NCBI RefSeq assembly: GCF_003265705.1
Contig: NW_020312966.1
Location: 19,243,312 to 19,307,311, forward strand
Source: Callorhinus ursinus
Lineage: Eukaryota > Chordata > Mammalia > Carnivora > Otariidae
DNA: 64,000 nt
Direction of reading: 5' to 3'
The notes under the pieces were generated by a model. It made no database searches, was not told where the DNA came from, and saw only the letters and a list, made by a program, of their open reading frames with translations. Within the stretch, counting starts at the first letter, position 1. Every line of letters starts with the position of its first letter. Position numbers and translations under genes: made by a program. Shown here piece after piece: positions 35,123 through 47,200 of the stretch.

Positions 35123-36129
35123 CTAAAAATTTAATAAACAAGCTAAACAACTGGACAGAGAAAGCTAAAGACAAAATCAATGCACTGTGAGATAAATCTG
35201 GAGAAATTATGCAGAATAAAGCCCTGAAGGATAAAGAGAGAGAAAATATAAGAGATTAAAGGAATGGGTGATAAAAAGAGATAATCTAATATTTATTGAT
35301 TGGCATACTAGAAAGAAATAGCAGGAGAATGTGGGTGAGACAATATTTAAAGAAATATTGGCTAAGGTTTGTTTCAGAATTTTAAAACAAATGCAAATTT
35401 TCAGATTCCCAATATATCCAAAGCAGAATAAATAAATAGAAATCCATTCCTGGACATATTGCAAAAGTCTGCAGAGTATCAAAGACAAAAGATCTTAAAA
35501 CAAGCCAGAGGTTAAATGTGAATTAACAAAAATAAGAATTAGATAGGTGGCTGACTTTTCAATAGTAATAACACAAGTCAGAAAAGAGCAAAATGATATC
35601 AACACATTCTAAGGGAAAATAAATTCCAGAATTATATATTCTCTAAAATTATAATTTAAGGACATGAACAGAATAAAAGCATCAAACAAAGTCTGAGTAT
35701 GTACTATTAATATAGCCTCACTAAAGATATACCAATAGGATTTAATTTAGGAAAAATAAAACTGAGTGAAAAAGAAAGTCTGAAAGACAGAAAAGAATGA
35801 TGAGAAACCCAAGAAGAGAAATGAAAGCAATAAACCTGGCTTAAGGACATTGAATACATAAAACTGTAATATCTATTTTGTGGGATTTGAAAAAAAAAAG
35901 CCTCTGGAAAACAATAGCAAATAAGACAGTAGAAAAGTAATGAGACTTCAAGTATTCTAAAATCATTACCTTGTTGAGTGAGAGAGTGACTAAGATTCTT
36001 AAGTTAAAAATACAGATTATTGGACAAGCTAGAAGAAATGGATAAGTTCCTAGAAGCATATAACCTACCAAAACTGAAGCAGGAAGGAGTAGAAAATTTG
36101 AATAGACTGACTACCAGCAATGAAATTGA

Positions 36130-36461
36130 TAAGGAAAATCTGTGTCCTAAGACAGCCAACCAAGCCAGTGACAGAGTCTCAGTCCTTGGTCCAGGGCTCT
36201 TCTGGGTTCTACTCCCTGCTCTGCTTCCTGCACACACCAATCCGGGTTCTTCTCCTTGCCCTGCTTTGCGCACGTGCCAAAAGTGCCAAGTATGCGGAAG
36301 TAGAAGTGTATAAATTGCTCCCTTTGTTTGTGCTCTGGGCTCAGACCTCTGGAGACCACTCTCCTCTGAGCTCACAGGTGTTGGATAAACCTCCTATCCT
36401 CCAAGATGTCTGAGTGCTGCTTGGTTCTTCCATCGGGCGATCCAGTCCAGGTACTGTAACA
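36130..36461 (+). repeat. Probable solo LTR inside younger L1
   Basis: About 330 bases foreign to L1, GC-richer than the host, cleanly separating L1 text ('AATGAAATTGA' left, 'AAACTGAATCAGTAATC' right). It has a TATA-like 'GTATAAAT' near 36308, an R/U5-like segment ('CTCCTCTGAGCTCACAGG') and a terminal 'CTGTAACA'. The L1 bases at the breaks look duplicated (AAATTGA and AAACTGA). These fit a solo LTR of an ERV1-type retrovirus. No internal region is present. The family name is unknown to me and the start could be up to 11 bases further right. Confidence 0.6.
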
Positions 36462-38659
36462 AAACTGAATCAGTAATCAAAACACTACCAATAAACAAAG
36501 TCCAGGACCAGATGGCTTCAAGGTGAATCCTACCAAACATTTAAAGAAGAGTTAATACTTATTCTTCTCAAACTATTCCAAAAAATAGAAGAGGAAGGAA
36601 AATTTCCAAATTTATTCTAAGAGGCCAGCTTTACCTTGATGCCAAAACCAGATAAAGACACCACAAAAAAAGAGAACTACAGGCCAATATCCCTGATGAA
36701 TATAGATGCAAAATTCCTCAACAAACTACCAAATGGAATTGAACAATACATTTAAAAAAAAAAATCATTCACCACATGCAAATGGGATTTATTCCTGGGA
36801 TGCAAGGATGGTTCAATATTCCAATCAATCAACATGATACATTACATTTGCAAGAGAAAGGATATAAACTGTATGATCATTTCAATAGATATAGAAAAAG
36901 CATTTGACAAAGTTCAACATCCATTCCTGATAAAAACTCTCAACAAAGTAGGTTTAGAGGGAACATACCTCAACATAATAAAAGCCATATATGAAAAACC
37001 CACAGCAAATATCATACTCGATGGGGAAAAACTGAGAGCTTTTCTCCTAAGGTCAGAAACAAGACAAGGATGACCACTGTCACCATTTTTATTCAACATA
37101 GTGCTTGAAGTCCTAGTCATGGCAATCAGACAACAAAAAAAGAAATAAAAGGAATCCAAACTGATAAAAAGAAAAAAAGAAGTAAAACTTTCACTATTTG
37201 CAGATGACATGATACTATATATAGAAAACCCAAAAAACACCAAAAAAAAAAAAACCCAAAACCTACTAGAACTGATAAATAAATTCAGTAAAATTGCAGG
37301 ATACAAAATCAACGTACAGAAATCTGTTGCATTTCTATACACTAATAATGAGCTAGCAGAAAGATAAATTAAGAAAACAATCACACCAAAAATAATAAAA
37401 TACCTAGGCATAAACTCAACCAAAGAGGTGAAAGACCTGTACTCTGAAAACTATAAAATATTGATGAAAGAAATTAAAGATGACACAAAGAAATGGAAAG
37501 GCATTCCACGCTCATGGATTAGAACAGATATCGTTAAAATCTATACTATCCAAGGCAATCTACACATTTAATGTGATCCTTATCAAAGTATCAATAGCAG
37601 TTTTCACAGAACTACAACAAACAATCCTAAAATTTGTATGGAACCACAAAAGACCCAGAATAGCCAAAGCAATCCTGAAAAAGAAAAACAAAGCTGGAGG
37701 TATTACAATTCCAGATTTCAAGTTATATTACAGAGCTGTAGTAATCATAAAAGTACGGTACTGACACAAAAATAGACACATAGATCAACAGAGCAGAATA
37801 GAAAACTCAGAAATAAACCCACAACTATATGGTCAATTAATCTTCAACAAAGAAGGAAAGAATATCCAATGGGAAAAAGACAGTCTCTTCAACAAATGGT
37901 TCTGGGAAAACTGGACAGCAACATGCACAAGAATGAAACTGGACTACTTTCTTACATCATACACAGAAATAAATTCAAAATGGATTAAAGACTTAAATGT
38001 GAGACCTAAAACCATAAAAATCCTTGAAAAGTGCACAGGCAGTAACTTCTCCAACATCAGCCATTGCAACATTTTTCTAGATAAGTCTCCTGATGCAAGG
38101 AAAATAAACTATTAGGACTATATCAAAATAAAAAACTTCTGTGCAGGAAAGGAAACAGTCAACAAAACTAAAAGACAACCTACGGAATGGGAGAAGATAT
38201 TTGCAAATGTCATATCTGATAAAGGGTTAGTATCCAAAATATATAAAGAACTGATACAACCCAACACCCCAAAACCAAAAAATCCAATTAAAAAATGGGC
38301 AGAAGACTTGAATAGATATTTCTGCAAAGAAGACATACAGATGGCCAAGAGACACATGAAAAGATGCTCAACATCATTATCAGGGAAATGCAAATCAAAA
38401 CCACAAGGAAATATCACCTCACACTTGTCAGAATGGCTAAAATCAAAAACACGAGAAACAGGTGTTGGTGAGGATGTGGAGAAAAAGGAACCCTCTTGCA
38501 CTGTTGGTGGGAATGTAAACTGGTGTAGCCACTGTGGAAAACAGTATGGCGTTTCCTCAAAAAGTTAAAAATAGAACTACCCTATGATCCAGTAATTTCA
38601 CTAAAAGGTATTTACCGAAAAATTATAAAAACACTAATTCACAGGGATAGATGCACCCC

Positions 38660-38669
38660 GTGTGTGTGT

Positions 38670-38715
<46 letters not shown>
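38660..38715 (+). repeat. (TG)n microsatellite in L1
   Basis: About 27 TG units with a single interruption near 38671. They replace roughly 100 bases expected between the L1 phrases 'GATGCACCCC' and 'ATGGAGTATTACTCAGCC'. Carnivore L1s have a short TG/TA run here, which probably seeded the expansion. Confidence 0.95.
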
Positions 38716-38716
<1 letters not shown>

Positions 38717-40146
38717 TGGAGTATTACTCAGCCATAAAAAAGAATGAAATCTTGCCATTTGCAACAACATGGATGGAGCTAGAGAGCATAATGCTAAGCA
38801 AATTAAGTCAGTCAGAGAAAGACAAATACCATATGATTTCATTCATATGTGGAATTTAAGAACAAAACAAATAAGCAAAGGAAAAAGAGAGAGAGACAAA
38901 CCAAGAAACAGACTCTTAACTATAGAGACCACACTGAAACAGGTGATGGGGTTTAAGGAGGGTACTTGTTGTGATGAACACCGGGTGATGTATGGAAGTG
39001 CTGAATCATTAAATTGTACACCTGAAACTAATATAACACTGTATGTTAACTATACTGGAATTAAAATTAAAAAAACTTAGTAAACAATACAGAATAAGCA
39101 CTAAAATAAAAAAAAAAAACAGAGTAAAAGTGGAATAGAAGATACACAATAACATACTGAAATAAATCCAAAAGTATCAATCACAAGTTCAAATGGACTA
39201 AACTCCATGTCACAAGTCAAGGTGTTTTAGACTAGAATTTTAAAAATCTAGATATATGTAGTTTACACTAGACAAGAAAATACAAAACTGATTGGGCTGT
39301 ATTAATGTCAGAAACTGTATACTTTAGGACAAGCATTCTAGAGATAAAGGGAACATAATATATATACTATAAAGTTTAAATTCACCAAAAGATACAATTT
39401 AAACTTGAATGAACTCAAAATATAGTTTCAAAATACATAAAATGAAGCTTGAGAGAATGCTAATGGTAAATTTACAGATCTGTCATCATAATAAGAGGTT
39501 TTAAAAAACACCTCCCTCATTAATACGGAAAAGGTAAAGAAATGAACAAGAATATAGAACACAAATAGTAGCCTAAGTATTATGAATTACATAAGATTAT
39601 TCCTAATAACTGGAAAATACACATTTTCTAAAACCACATGTAGAACATTTGCAAAAATATAAAATGTTCTTTCATAAAAATATAACAATTATTACAAAAA
39701 TCAATAGTAACAAAAACTTGTTTAAATGCTCATATACTTAGTAAAAATATGCTTCTAAGTAACTCAGTAATGCTGGTAAAATGATATGTAGAGAGAAGAT
39801 TAATGCATTAAATGCATTAATTAAAATGAAGGAAAGACTAAAATATCCTAAGCTAAACAGGTAAGTTTTAAAAAACAGAATGAACTCAAAGTATATGGGA
39901 TGAAAAAATACAAATAAATCAGAAATTAATAAAATAGGAGAAAAAAACAAACCATAGAGGATCACAGACACAAGCTGATCTTTTAGAAAACACCAATTAA
40001 ATTGACAAACCTCAGGAAGGCTTGATTAATAAGAGAGAGCAGACAAACAATACAGAAATAGAAAGGGTGCATAACTACAGGAGCCGCAAACATTAAAAAA
40101 ATAGTAAAAAAAAATTATTAACTTAATGCTACCAAAAATGTTGAAA

Positions 40147-40186
40147 CAGATTCTTAGGAAAAAAAAAAAAATATATATATATATAC
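40147..40186 (+). repeat. Poly-A and (TA)n low-complexity tract
   Basis: An A run followed by about nine TA units inside the old L1. Confidence 0.9.
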
Positions 40187-40540
40187 CTTGCCAAATGGAC
40201 TGAGGAAGAAATAGACCACATGAATAGTTTTAAAACCATTAAATAAATTTAATCGCAGTTTAAAATATTCCCACAAATGAAACACCAGGCCCAGACAAGT
40301 ACTATTCATTATTCACAGACAGATAATTCCAGTTTTACATATAATATTTCATAAAATGTAAAAGGAAGAAACATTCTTCAACTGATTTCATGTGGCTAGT
40401 AAGACTTTGATACAAAACCAGGAAAGGAAAGTATGAAAAATAAAGTTACAGGCCAATTGTACTCATGAATACAGATACACAATATCCCTTAACAAAATAT
40501 TAACAAAACAAATCCAGCAGTTTACAAAATACCAATTTTA

Positions 40541-41579
40541 CACCAAAAGCGTAGTCAAAAAGTAAACATAGCCAAAATGGACTACATCAAAAGTAAAAAC
40601 TTTATCAAAGAAAACAATCAACAGAATGAAAAAGACGCCCTACAAAATGAGAGAAAATATTTGCAAATCATATATGTGATAAGAGGTTGATACCCAGAAT
40701 ATAAAAAGAATTCCTCCAAGTAAACGACAACAACAATAACAAAATAAATATCCTGATTTAAAAAGGCAGGAAGAACTTGAATAGAGGATACACAAATGTC
40801 CAACAAGCATACAAAAAGATGCTTAAGATCACTAATCACCAGAGAAATACAAGTCAAAACCACGAGATATTATCTCATGCACCTTAGAATTGCAACTATT
40901 GATAAACCAGAAAATAACAAATGTTGGCAAGGATGGAGAGAAATAGGAACGAACCCATATGCACTGTTGGCAGGAATGTAAAATGGTACAGCTGCTATGT
41001 AAAACAGTATAGTTGTTCCTTAAAAATTAAAAATAGAATTACCGTATGATCCAACAATTCCACTTCTGGGTATACATCCAAAAGATTTGAAAGCAGGATC
41101 TCAAGAGATATGTGCACAACCATATTCACAGCATCACTATTCACAATGGCCAAGAGGTGGATGCAGTCCAAAGATGGATGAATGCATCAGCAAAATGTGA
41201 TAGAAGCATACAATGGAATATTATTCCATCTTTAAGAGGAAGGAAATTTTGACACACGCTACAACAATGGATCAACCTTAACGACATTATGCTAAGTGAA
41301 ATAAGCTAGTCACAAAAGACAAGCATGGTGATTCCATTTATTTGGGGTATCTAGAATAGTCAAATTTGTGAGAACAGAAAGTAGAATGGTGGTTGCAAGG
41401 GCTTGGAGAAGGGGGACATGGGGACTTGTTTAATGGGGGTAGAGCTTCCTTTTGGCAAGATGAAAAAGTTCTGGAGATCCGTTTCACAACAATGTGAACA
41501 TACTTCACACTACTGAACTGTACATTTAAAAATGGTTAAGATGGTAAATTTTATATTTTGAACACAATTTAAAAAATTT
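40541..41579 (+). mobile_element. L1 3' fragment inserted in old L1
   Basis: It begins abruptly in C-terminal ORF2 ('TGGACTACATCAAAAGTAAA'), runs through 'CCAACAATTCCACTTCTGGG' and 'TGCTAAGTGAAATAAGC' and ends in an L1M-type 3'UTR at about 41579. The host repeats 'AAATACCAATTTTA' (40527-40540) on the left and 'AAATGCCAATATAA' (about 41580-41593) on the right, and the host RT sequence resumes exactly where it stopped. That marks a 5'-truncated insertion younger than the host. Confidence 0.82.
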
Positions 41580-41781
41580 AAATGCCAATATAATTTAACC
41601 CAGGAATGTATAGTTGGTTCAATTTTAGAAATTCTATTAATATAATTTACCCCATTACCAAATTAAAGGAAATAATATTATCTCATTTCATCTCAAAGAT
41701 GAAAAAGTAGATAAGAATCAAAATTCATTCTTCATTCATTCTGCAAAAAGGCCTAATGACCCTTCTTATCAAAGGTTATCT

Positions 41782-41783
<2 letters not shown>

Positions 41784-41819
<36 letters not shown>
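41784..41819 (+). repeat. (CA)n microsatellite
   Basis: About 18 pure CA units in the resumed part of the old L1. Confidence 0.97.
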
Positions 41820-41822
<3 letters not shown>

Positions 41823-42027
41823 TTGAAGCTTACAACTGACATCATATTTAGTGGTGAAACATTAAAAGGACTCCTTTTGAAATCATGGATAAGGCATATT
41901 TGCCTGCTGTCAGGACTTCTATATGATGCTATCTCAAAGGTCCTCACTAGTGCAATAAAAATGGAGGCACAGGAAGGGATGGAGAAGGGCAGAAGAAAGG
42001 GAGAGATGCACAGAGGGAGGGAAGAAG

Positions 42028-42060
42028 AAAAGCAAAAGCAAAAGCAAAAAAAAAAAAAAG
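42028..42060 (+). repeat. (AAAAGC)n and poly-A tract
   Basis: Several AAAAGC units decay into an A run, after a GA-rich patch from about 41975. Low complexity within the old L1. Confidence 0.85.
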
Positions 42061-42288
42061 GGCAATGTTAAAGCCATAAGGAAAGGAAAAAAATAAAACT
42101 ATTATTTTCTCATATGATGATTTTTGTACAGCCTACAAATAAGCCAAATGAGTCTACACATTAATTACCAAATTTAGTCAGACAGTTCAGCAAAGTTGCT
42201 AGATGTAGTTCTTACGTAGAAGTCAATTGCATTTCAGTACAATAGTGATAATTAGGGCCTTTTGTGATTTCAAATATACCATTTTTGA

Positions 42289-42521
42289 AGGATTTTATTA
42301 ATTAATTAATTAATTTATTTATTTATTTATTTGAGAGAGAGAGAATGTGCACGCAAGCACTCAAGGAGTGGGGACGACAGAAGGATAGGAGAGAGAATCC
42401 CAAGCAGACCCCCCACTGAGCACAGAGCCCAGACATGGGGCTCGATGTCAGGACCTTGAGATCATGACCTGAGCCAAAATCAAGAGCTGGATGCTCAACC
42501 AACTGAGCCACCAGGCCCCCC
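42289..42521 (-). mobile_element. Carnivore tRNA-SINE with perfect 19-bp target duplication
   Basis: Minus-strand SINE: (ATTA/ATTT)n tail complement, GA-rich block, 'GATCATGACCTGAGCC' and 'AACTGAGCCACCAGGC' at the head end. The 19-base duplication TCAAATATACCATTTTTGA is identical at 42270-42288 and 42522-42540, so the insertion is comparatively recent. Confidence 0.96.
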
Positions 42522-43744
42522 TCAAATATACCATTTTTGATAGCACCGAATATAAAGTATCCAGAACAAAAGTCATGTGAGGTATTTTAGAAAAAATTAC
42601 CGACTTCCATCTAAAAAGGTTAAGGAAGGCGCAAATAAATGGAGATTTATCATATTCACAGATTAGAAAAATCAGTATTGAACAGTGTGAGAGTCAGGGA
42701 AATGCCCACCAAAATTCAGAAGAGACTTGATATAGAAATGACAAACTAACAGAACACAACTGAGAGCCATGAAACAGACCCAGATGAACATGCACGCTGA
42801 CTATATGATAGAAATGACATCACACCCCAATAGGAAAGCAGGCACTAATAGTTAATAAGCCATGCTGGAATAGCCCCTATAGGGAAAATAAATGGAGCTG
42901 GATCTCTTCTTCACATCTTAAAAAAAAAAAAAAAACAATTTCAGGCTGATTGAGGGCTTAACACTTTTATAAAAAGAATGCAACAATGTCTTTTTGACAA
43001 AAAGGATTTCTTAAACAAGACACAAAAAGTGAAACCATAAAGAAAATGATTGGTAAGCCATTTAAAGCTAAGAACTCTGTTTATCAAAAGATAACCTAAG
43101 ATAGGATGAAAACATTCCAGCCACAAAGTAAGAATAATTGTTTACAATGCATATAATCATCACAGAATTAGTATGAGAATGTTCCTAATAATTAATTTAA
43201 CAAATAGAAGGGTAGTAAATTATATGGGAAAGAAGACAAAACGTGAATGGACAACAAACATGAAAAATGATCAGCCTCATTAATAATCAAGAAGAAAAAA
43301 ATTAAAAACCAAATAAGATGAAATTTCACCCCCTTCAGGTCAATAAAATTTATAATTTTGACAATGCAGTGCATTAGGAAGGATACAGGCACTCTTAGAC
43401 ACTGATGTAGGAGTATATACTTTTTGGAAAACAGTTTTGCTTGCCAGATTGAAGAGCTAGATACCCCTCCATTAACAATTCTATTGTGCAAATACATGGT
43501 ATCAGTTAGGGATTACTAATTTGTCAATAAAATTACAGATTAGACAGAATAGAAATTAATAATGCATCACAAAAGGAAGATGCCCTAGAGATAATATGGC
43601 ATATTTGCACCAGGAAACAAGCATAATAACGATCATTGCAGCATTATTTATAATAGCAAAAATAAATGAAAACAATGAAGATGTCTACCATCAGGAGAAC
43701 TGGTAAATAAAACAGAAATACAATGGAATAAATGCATTCAAGTC

Positions 43745-45890
43745 TTACCATTCTGATCTAATGGCGTACCCCCCTGTTCCAGAGGCTTCTGCTCTGGTCA
43801 ATTCTCGCTTTCCCTCTGGAGATTAAAATCTGTTATTTCTGGATATCTGCCCTCTACACTATATTTGTATATAATTGATCCACTGGATTCAAACCATGGT
43901 TTTATTTCAAAACAAGAAAATACTCTAGAGTTCTGTTTATGCTATCATTTCCCACTTTCTCTCATCTGATTTCCCACTTCCATTTCCCTGCCACACAATA
44001 CAGACACACACACCCACACACCCACACACACCCACACACCCCTTATCTGCCACACTCTGCACTTGACCTCCCCAAAATTCAAGTCTCTTAAGATACCTTT
44101 GGAACTACCCACTGCCTCTCTGTGATAGCATCTTAAACCTTTTAAAATCCTAACAATTTTTCAACACCTGAACCAAGAACACAGGATGATTAAGATACAA
44201 ATTTTATATGCCAGTTTATTTTATTTTTAATTATATTCTTAGTAAATGATGTTAATATTTAATAGGAATGACTTTGCCACTCAGTGCTTTGCCCAGTAAA
44301 AACCAGAGCCCTTAGCATTTTACTGGCACTAAAGCAGTCCACTGTAACACAGGATAGCGACAAGGGTAAAGAAATTCTGCTCCATCCCTAAATGAAATGT
44401 CTCAATGACTTGAATGTTCAGGTAGAAATAGCAGTTGCTCAAAGAAATTGGCTCCTTTACAATGAAAAACAATCAACATAGCATTTTCTGCAAATCCAAG
44501 GAGACTGTAACGTATGTGGAGGAGATGACAATGATTTTAAAAGGTGTTGACAAGATTATCATAACAGAGTCACCTGTTTAAACCAGTGCTGACCCTCTTG
44601 CATTATGTGGTTTAAGTAAATCCACGTGTAATCCAGAAAGAACCACCAGGATCATTCATCCCTTATGCTTGTCATGGAAAGAAGGGGAACATAACTTACT
44701 CAACAAAGTATATTCAACAGCGTCATCCTCCATCCTGAACACACAACGTCACAAAATTAGCTCCTGGTGAAGCCCTCCGGTCTCCTAGAATAGTGTTCCC
44801 CAGCATGTTAAGTAAGATGCCTATTCAACCAAGGATCAATTTTAGGTGTTCATTTATTTTACAAAATGATTTACATATGATTGCTTGGGCTACATATTTC
44901 CTTAATGCATATAAAAATACAATTTGAGAAAAAATCCCTCCTGTAATTTAAGTTTACTATTTGTCTTGTAATTAGCATAGCATGTGTCCATGGTCAAGAA
45001 GCTAACACAATATGACTTTACACAGAAGGTATATTTTCATCCACGTATTTTAGTAGCAGGTAAACAGAACCTCGCTAAATGTCAAGTCACTTAATGAGAC
45101 AGCATCATCATAATCATCAAAATAACCAGTTTTTATGTGTCTATTTCTGTGTGACCCTATACTAGTTACTATGAAAAGTCAGAATTAAAATGTGTCTCCC
45201 TCATAGGATATACAATGTAAAGTCAAACAAGAAAATATCCATATTAAAGACGCCAAGATCAAATACAGACACTACACAGAAGCCTATAAGTACATTTAAT
45301 TACATCAAATGCTTACATGAATAAGGGAGTTTTAAGATTTTTTCTTTTTTCTTAATGGTTAAGGTTTCATGAAAATCTCTTATCTTTCTGTCTTGAAGGC
45401 TTATTCAGGAGTTGTGTTTGAAGAAGGGTCTTAACAACAAAGAGGAAGGAGCCTGGGGAGGATTTCGGGGAAAGAGAAGAAGAAACCAAAATGTAGGATA
45501 ACTAATAAAAGAGGCATGATTGCTAAAATGGCCAAGGGCCAAGTTCAATGCAGCAGACCTCCAGCATCTCAATATCAGAAAACAAATATATTTCACTAAT
45601 ATACCACCCTCCCTTGAGAACCCATTTGTCTGGCTAGCAGGCCCAAGTAGTGTTTTTCCAGCACTCGTTGTTACTCAGAAAGACGTTACTCACTTTGATT
45701 TCCTAAATAGGTCAAGCCAACAATCTTTAAAAAACTTTATTAGAAAAATATTTAAACTTAAGAACCGTTCCTCAATCTCAATTTCTAGGGTGGATGGTTC
45801 ATCAGTCAGTTTTCCTTAAGCTGTTCTTGTAAAAGGGAAACTCTTTTATCATATTGGGTCTCTCAAAACTATACACTTCTATGATTCTTA
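43745..45890. other. AT-rich unique sequence with CA/CCCACA tract
   Basis: No gene seen. A compound CACA/CCCACACA tract lies at about 44000-44041. The rest has no recognised transposon. The region 44200-45000 has several ATTA and TTAAT motifs but no firm regulatory signature. Confidence 0.45.
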
Positions 45891-45892
45891 GG

Positions 45893-46084
45893 CTGGTGGT
45901 TCTCCAAGTCCAGTCCTGGAAAGAGGGCATCACAGTATCATCCGGCAATTGAGAGAAATGGAAATTCTCAGGCTCCACGTCAGACCTGCTGGATTGGAGG
46001 CTCTGGAAAGGGAGATTCCGCCATCTGTGTTTTTAACAAGACCCTCAGGTGATTCCAGGACCACCCTTGAGTTGCAAGACACTG
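45893..46084 (-). mobile_element. MER5A-type hAT DNA transposon
   Basis: Terminal 'CTGGTGGTTCTCC' and the inner phrases 'GGAAATTCTCAGGCTCCACG', 'CAGACCTGCTGGATTGG', 'ATCTGTGTTTTTAACAAG' and 'CCTCAGGTGATTCC' match the complement of MER5A, a non-autonomous hAT-Charlie element. About 190 bp, full length. No clear 8-bp target duplication survives. ORFs across it are incidental. Confidence 0.82.
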
Positions 46085-46089
46085 CTTTG

Positions 46090-46815
46090 TACCTGTCAGA
46101 TAATAGCACATATATGCTTGCCCGGGTCTCACTGTTGTTAGGGCAGGCATTTCAGCTCGCCTATAGAAATACTTAAGGAAAAAAAAAGTTTTGTAGCTTA
46201 ATCTTAATATAAAAAATGGCATATTTATGTTAGCCAATAAATACTCCCCAAATGGTACAATTGTTAAATACCAGGTACTCATGAACTTCCTGTGTTATAG
46301 GCATTGTAGACTGTAGGGTGTCACAAAGTATTTGTCCATACACTGTCAATGAACCTGATAGATTTAATGAGCTCTCAAGGGTCTCCTTCTTTCATGGGTC
46401 TCAGGTGAAGAGGACCCTAACAGGCTGAGACCTCACAGCATCCCATGTAAGAGCTCTCCCTCCTGTGTGTGACAGGTGGGGGATGGCCCCAGGAGGAAGG
46501 TCTGGAAAAGTCTCCCGGAACATCTAAGGGTAAAAAAGGCGGGTGAGGTGGGGCGTAGGGTGTGAGGATGGGAGGGCCTGAGATTTCTTTCTTGCTTATC
46601 AGCAGCCCTTCCTACCGGCACATTCTGGGTCACCTCCAATGGGCCCGACCCAGTCCTCACCGTCAATGTCTGGAAATTAACGGATTTATAGTGAGAGAAT
46701 GTCATTTCCCTTGAAGCTTGGTCTGATACCCATCAATGGTACTGAACACCACACAAACCTTTTCGAAATACCAATCAATCAATAAAACAAAAAAAAAAAA
46801 AAAGTCTAAGCCGAA
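46090..46815. other. Unique sequence, no gene seen
   Basis: GC content rises around 46430-46660. The minus-strand frame at 46433-46705 has no recognised feature. An A homopolymer lies at about 46789-46803. Confidence 0.45.
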
Positions 46816-46820
46816 TCGAA

Positions 46821-46861
46821 AAGAAAATGAACTTTTTTTTTTTTTTTTAAGAAAATGAACT
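46821..46861. repeat. T tract flanked by 13-bp direct repeat
   Basis: AAGAAAATGAACT (46821-46833) is repeated exactly at 46849-46861, separated only by a run of T. It looks like a target duplication around a bare poly-A/T insert, or a local duplication with T expansion. Confidence 0.8.
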
Positions 46862-47077
46862 GCCAAACTAAAGGAAACTAAAGGATATTTTTATGCATGT
46901 TAGGCCAACACCCCACCAAGTCCCTGGAAAATCCTCTACCTGCACCAACCCCATCCCCGTTCCCATCGTCCGCGTAATGAAGACCTTGCTGCCCGTCACC
47001 AACACCAATTACCTCACCCAAACTTCACGGTAAAAGGAGGGGGGAATCACTATTTCAGCAACGGTCATAAAAAAAAA

Positions 47078-47080
47078 AAA

Positions 47081-47124
<44 letters not shown>

Positions 47125-47137
47125 AANNNNNNNNNNA

Positions 47138-47197
<60 letters not shown>

Positions 47198-47200
47198 AAC
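47078..47200 (+). repeat. (GAAA)n tract interrupted by assembly gap
   Basis: GAAA/AAAG units on both sides of ten Ns (47127-47136). The real tract length is unknown. The minus-strand frame through it is an artefact of the repeat. Confidence 0.97.

Larger units (their letters stand above)
36016..39075 (+). mobile_element. Younger carnivore LINE-1, 5'-truncated
   Basis: A plus-strand L1 that enters in ORF2 just before RT and ends with the carnivore L1 tail ('GATGAACACCGGGTGATGTA', then 'CACCTGAAACTAATATAAC', then A-rich). RT is well preserved: F-A-D-D at 37197-37208 is intact, and open stretches cover 36834-37073 and 37480-37764. A stop near 37071 and frameshifts make it dead. The host target 'TTAAGTTAAAAATACAGA' (35998-36015) recurs as 'CTTAGTAAACAATACAGA' (39076-39093). 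It is interrupted by an LTR (36130-36461) and by a TG tract that replaces part of the 3' ORF2 region (38660-38715). Confidence 0.88.
34720..43740 (+). mobile_element. Old L1M host element, split by four later insertions
   Basis: One old plus-strand L1 can be followed in consensus order across several breaks. From about 34720 to 35998 it is an L1M/HAL1-like 5' and ORF1 region ('AGATCTTAAAACAAGCCAGA', 'GGCTGACTTTTCAATAG'). From 39094 to 40526 it is the ORF2 endonuclease and start of RT ('AGAACACAAATAGTAGCC' region, then 'TTACAGGCCAATTGTACTCA'). From 41580 to about 43740 it is RT and the C-terminal part ('TTAACCCAGGAATGTATAG'). The pieces are separated by a younger L1 (36016-39075), an L1 3' fragment (40541-41579) and two SINEs (34929-35122, 42289-42521), with duplicated host sequence at most junctions. 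All frames are destroyed. The 5' limit is approximate. Confidence 0.78.

Noticed and set aside
36914..37423. 169-codon minus-strand frame, the longest in the window
   Set aside because: It is antisense to the L1 reverse transcriptase region. Its hydrophobic, Phe/Ser-rich translation is the expected shadow of a Lys/Glu/Ile-rich L1 frame.
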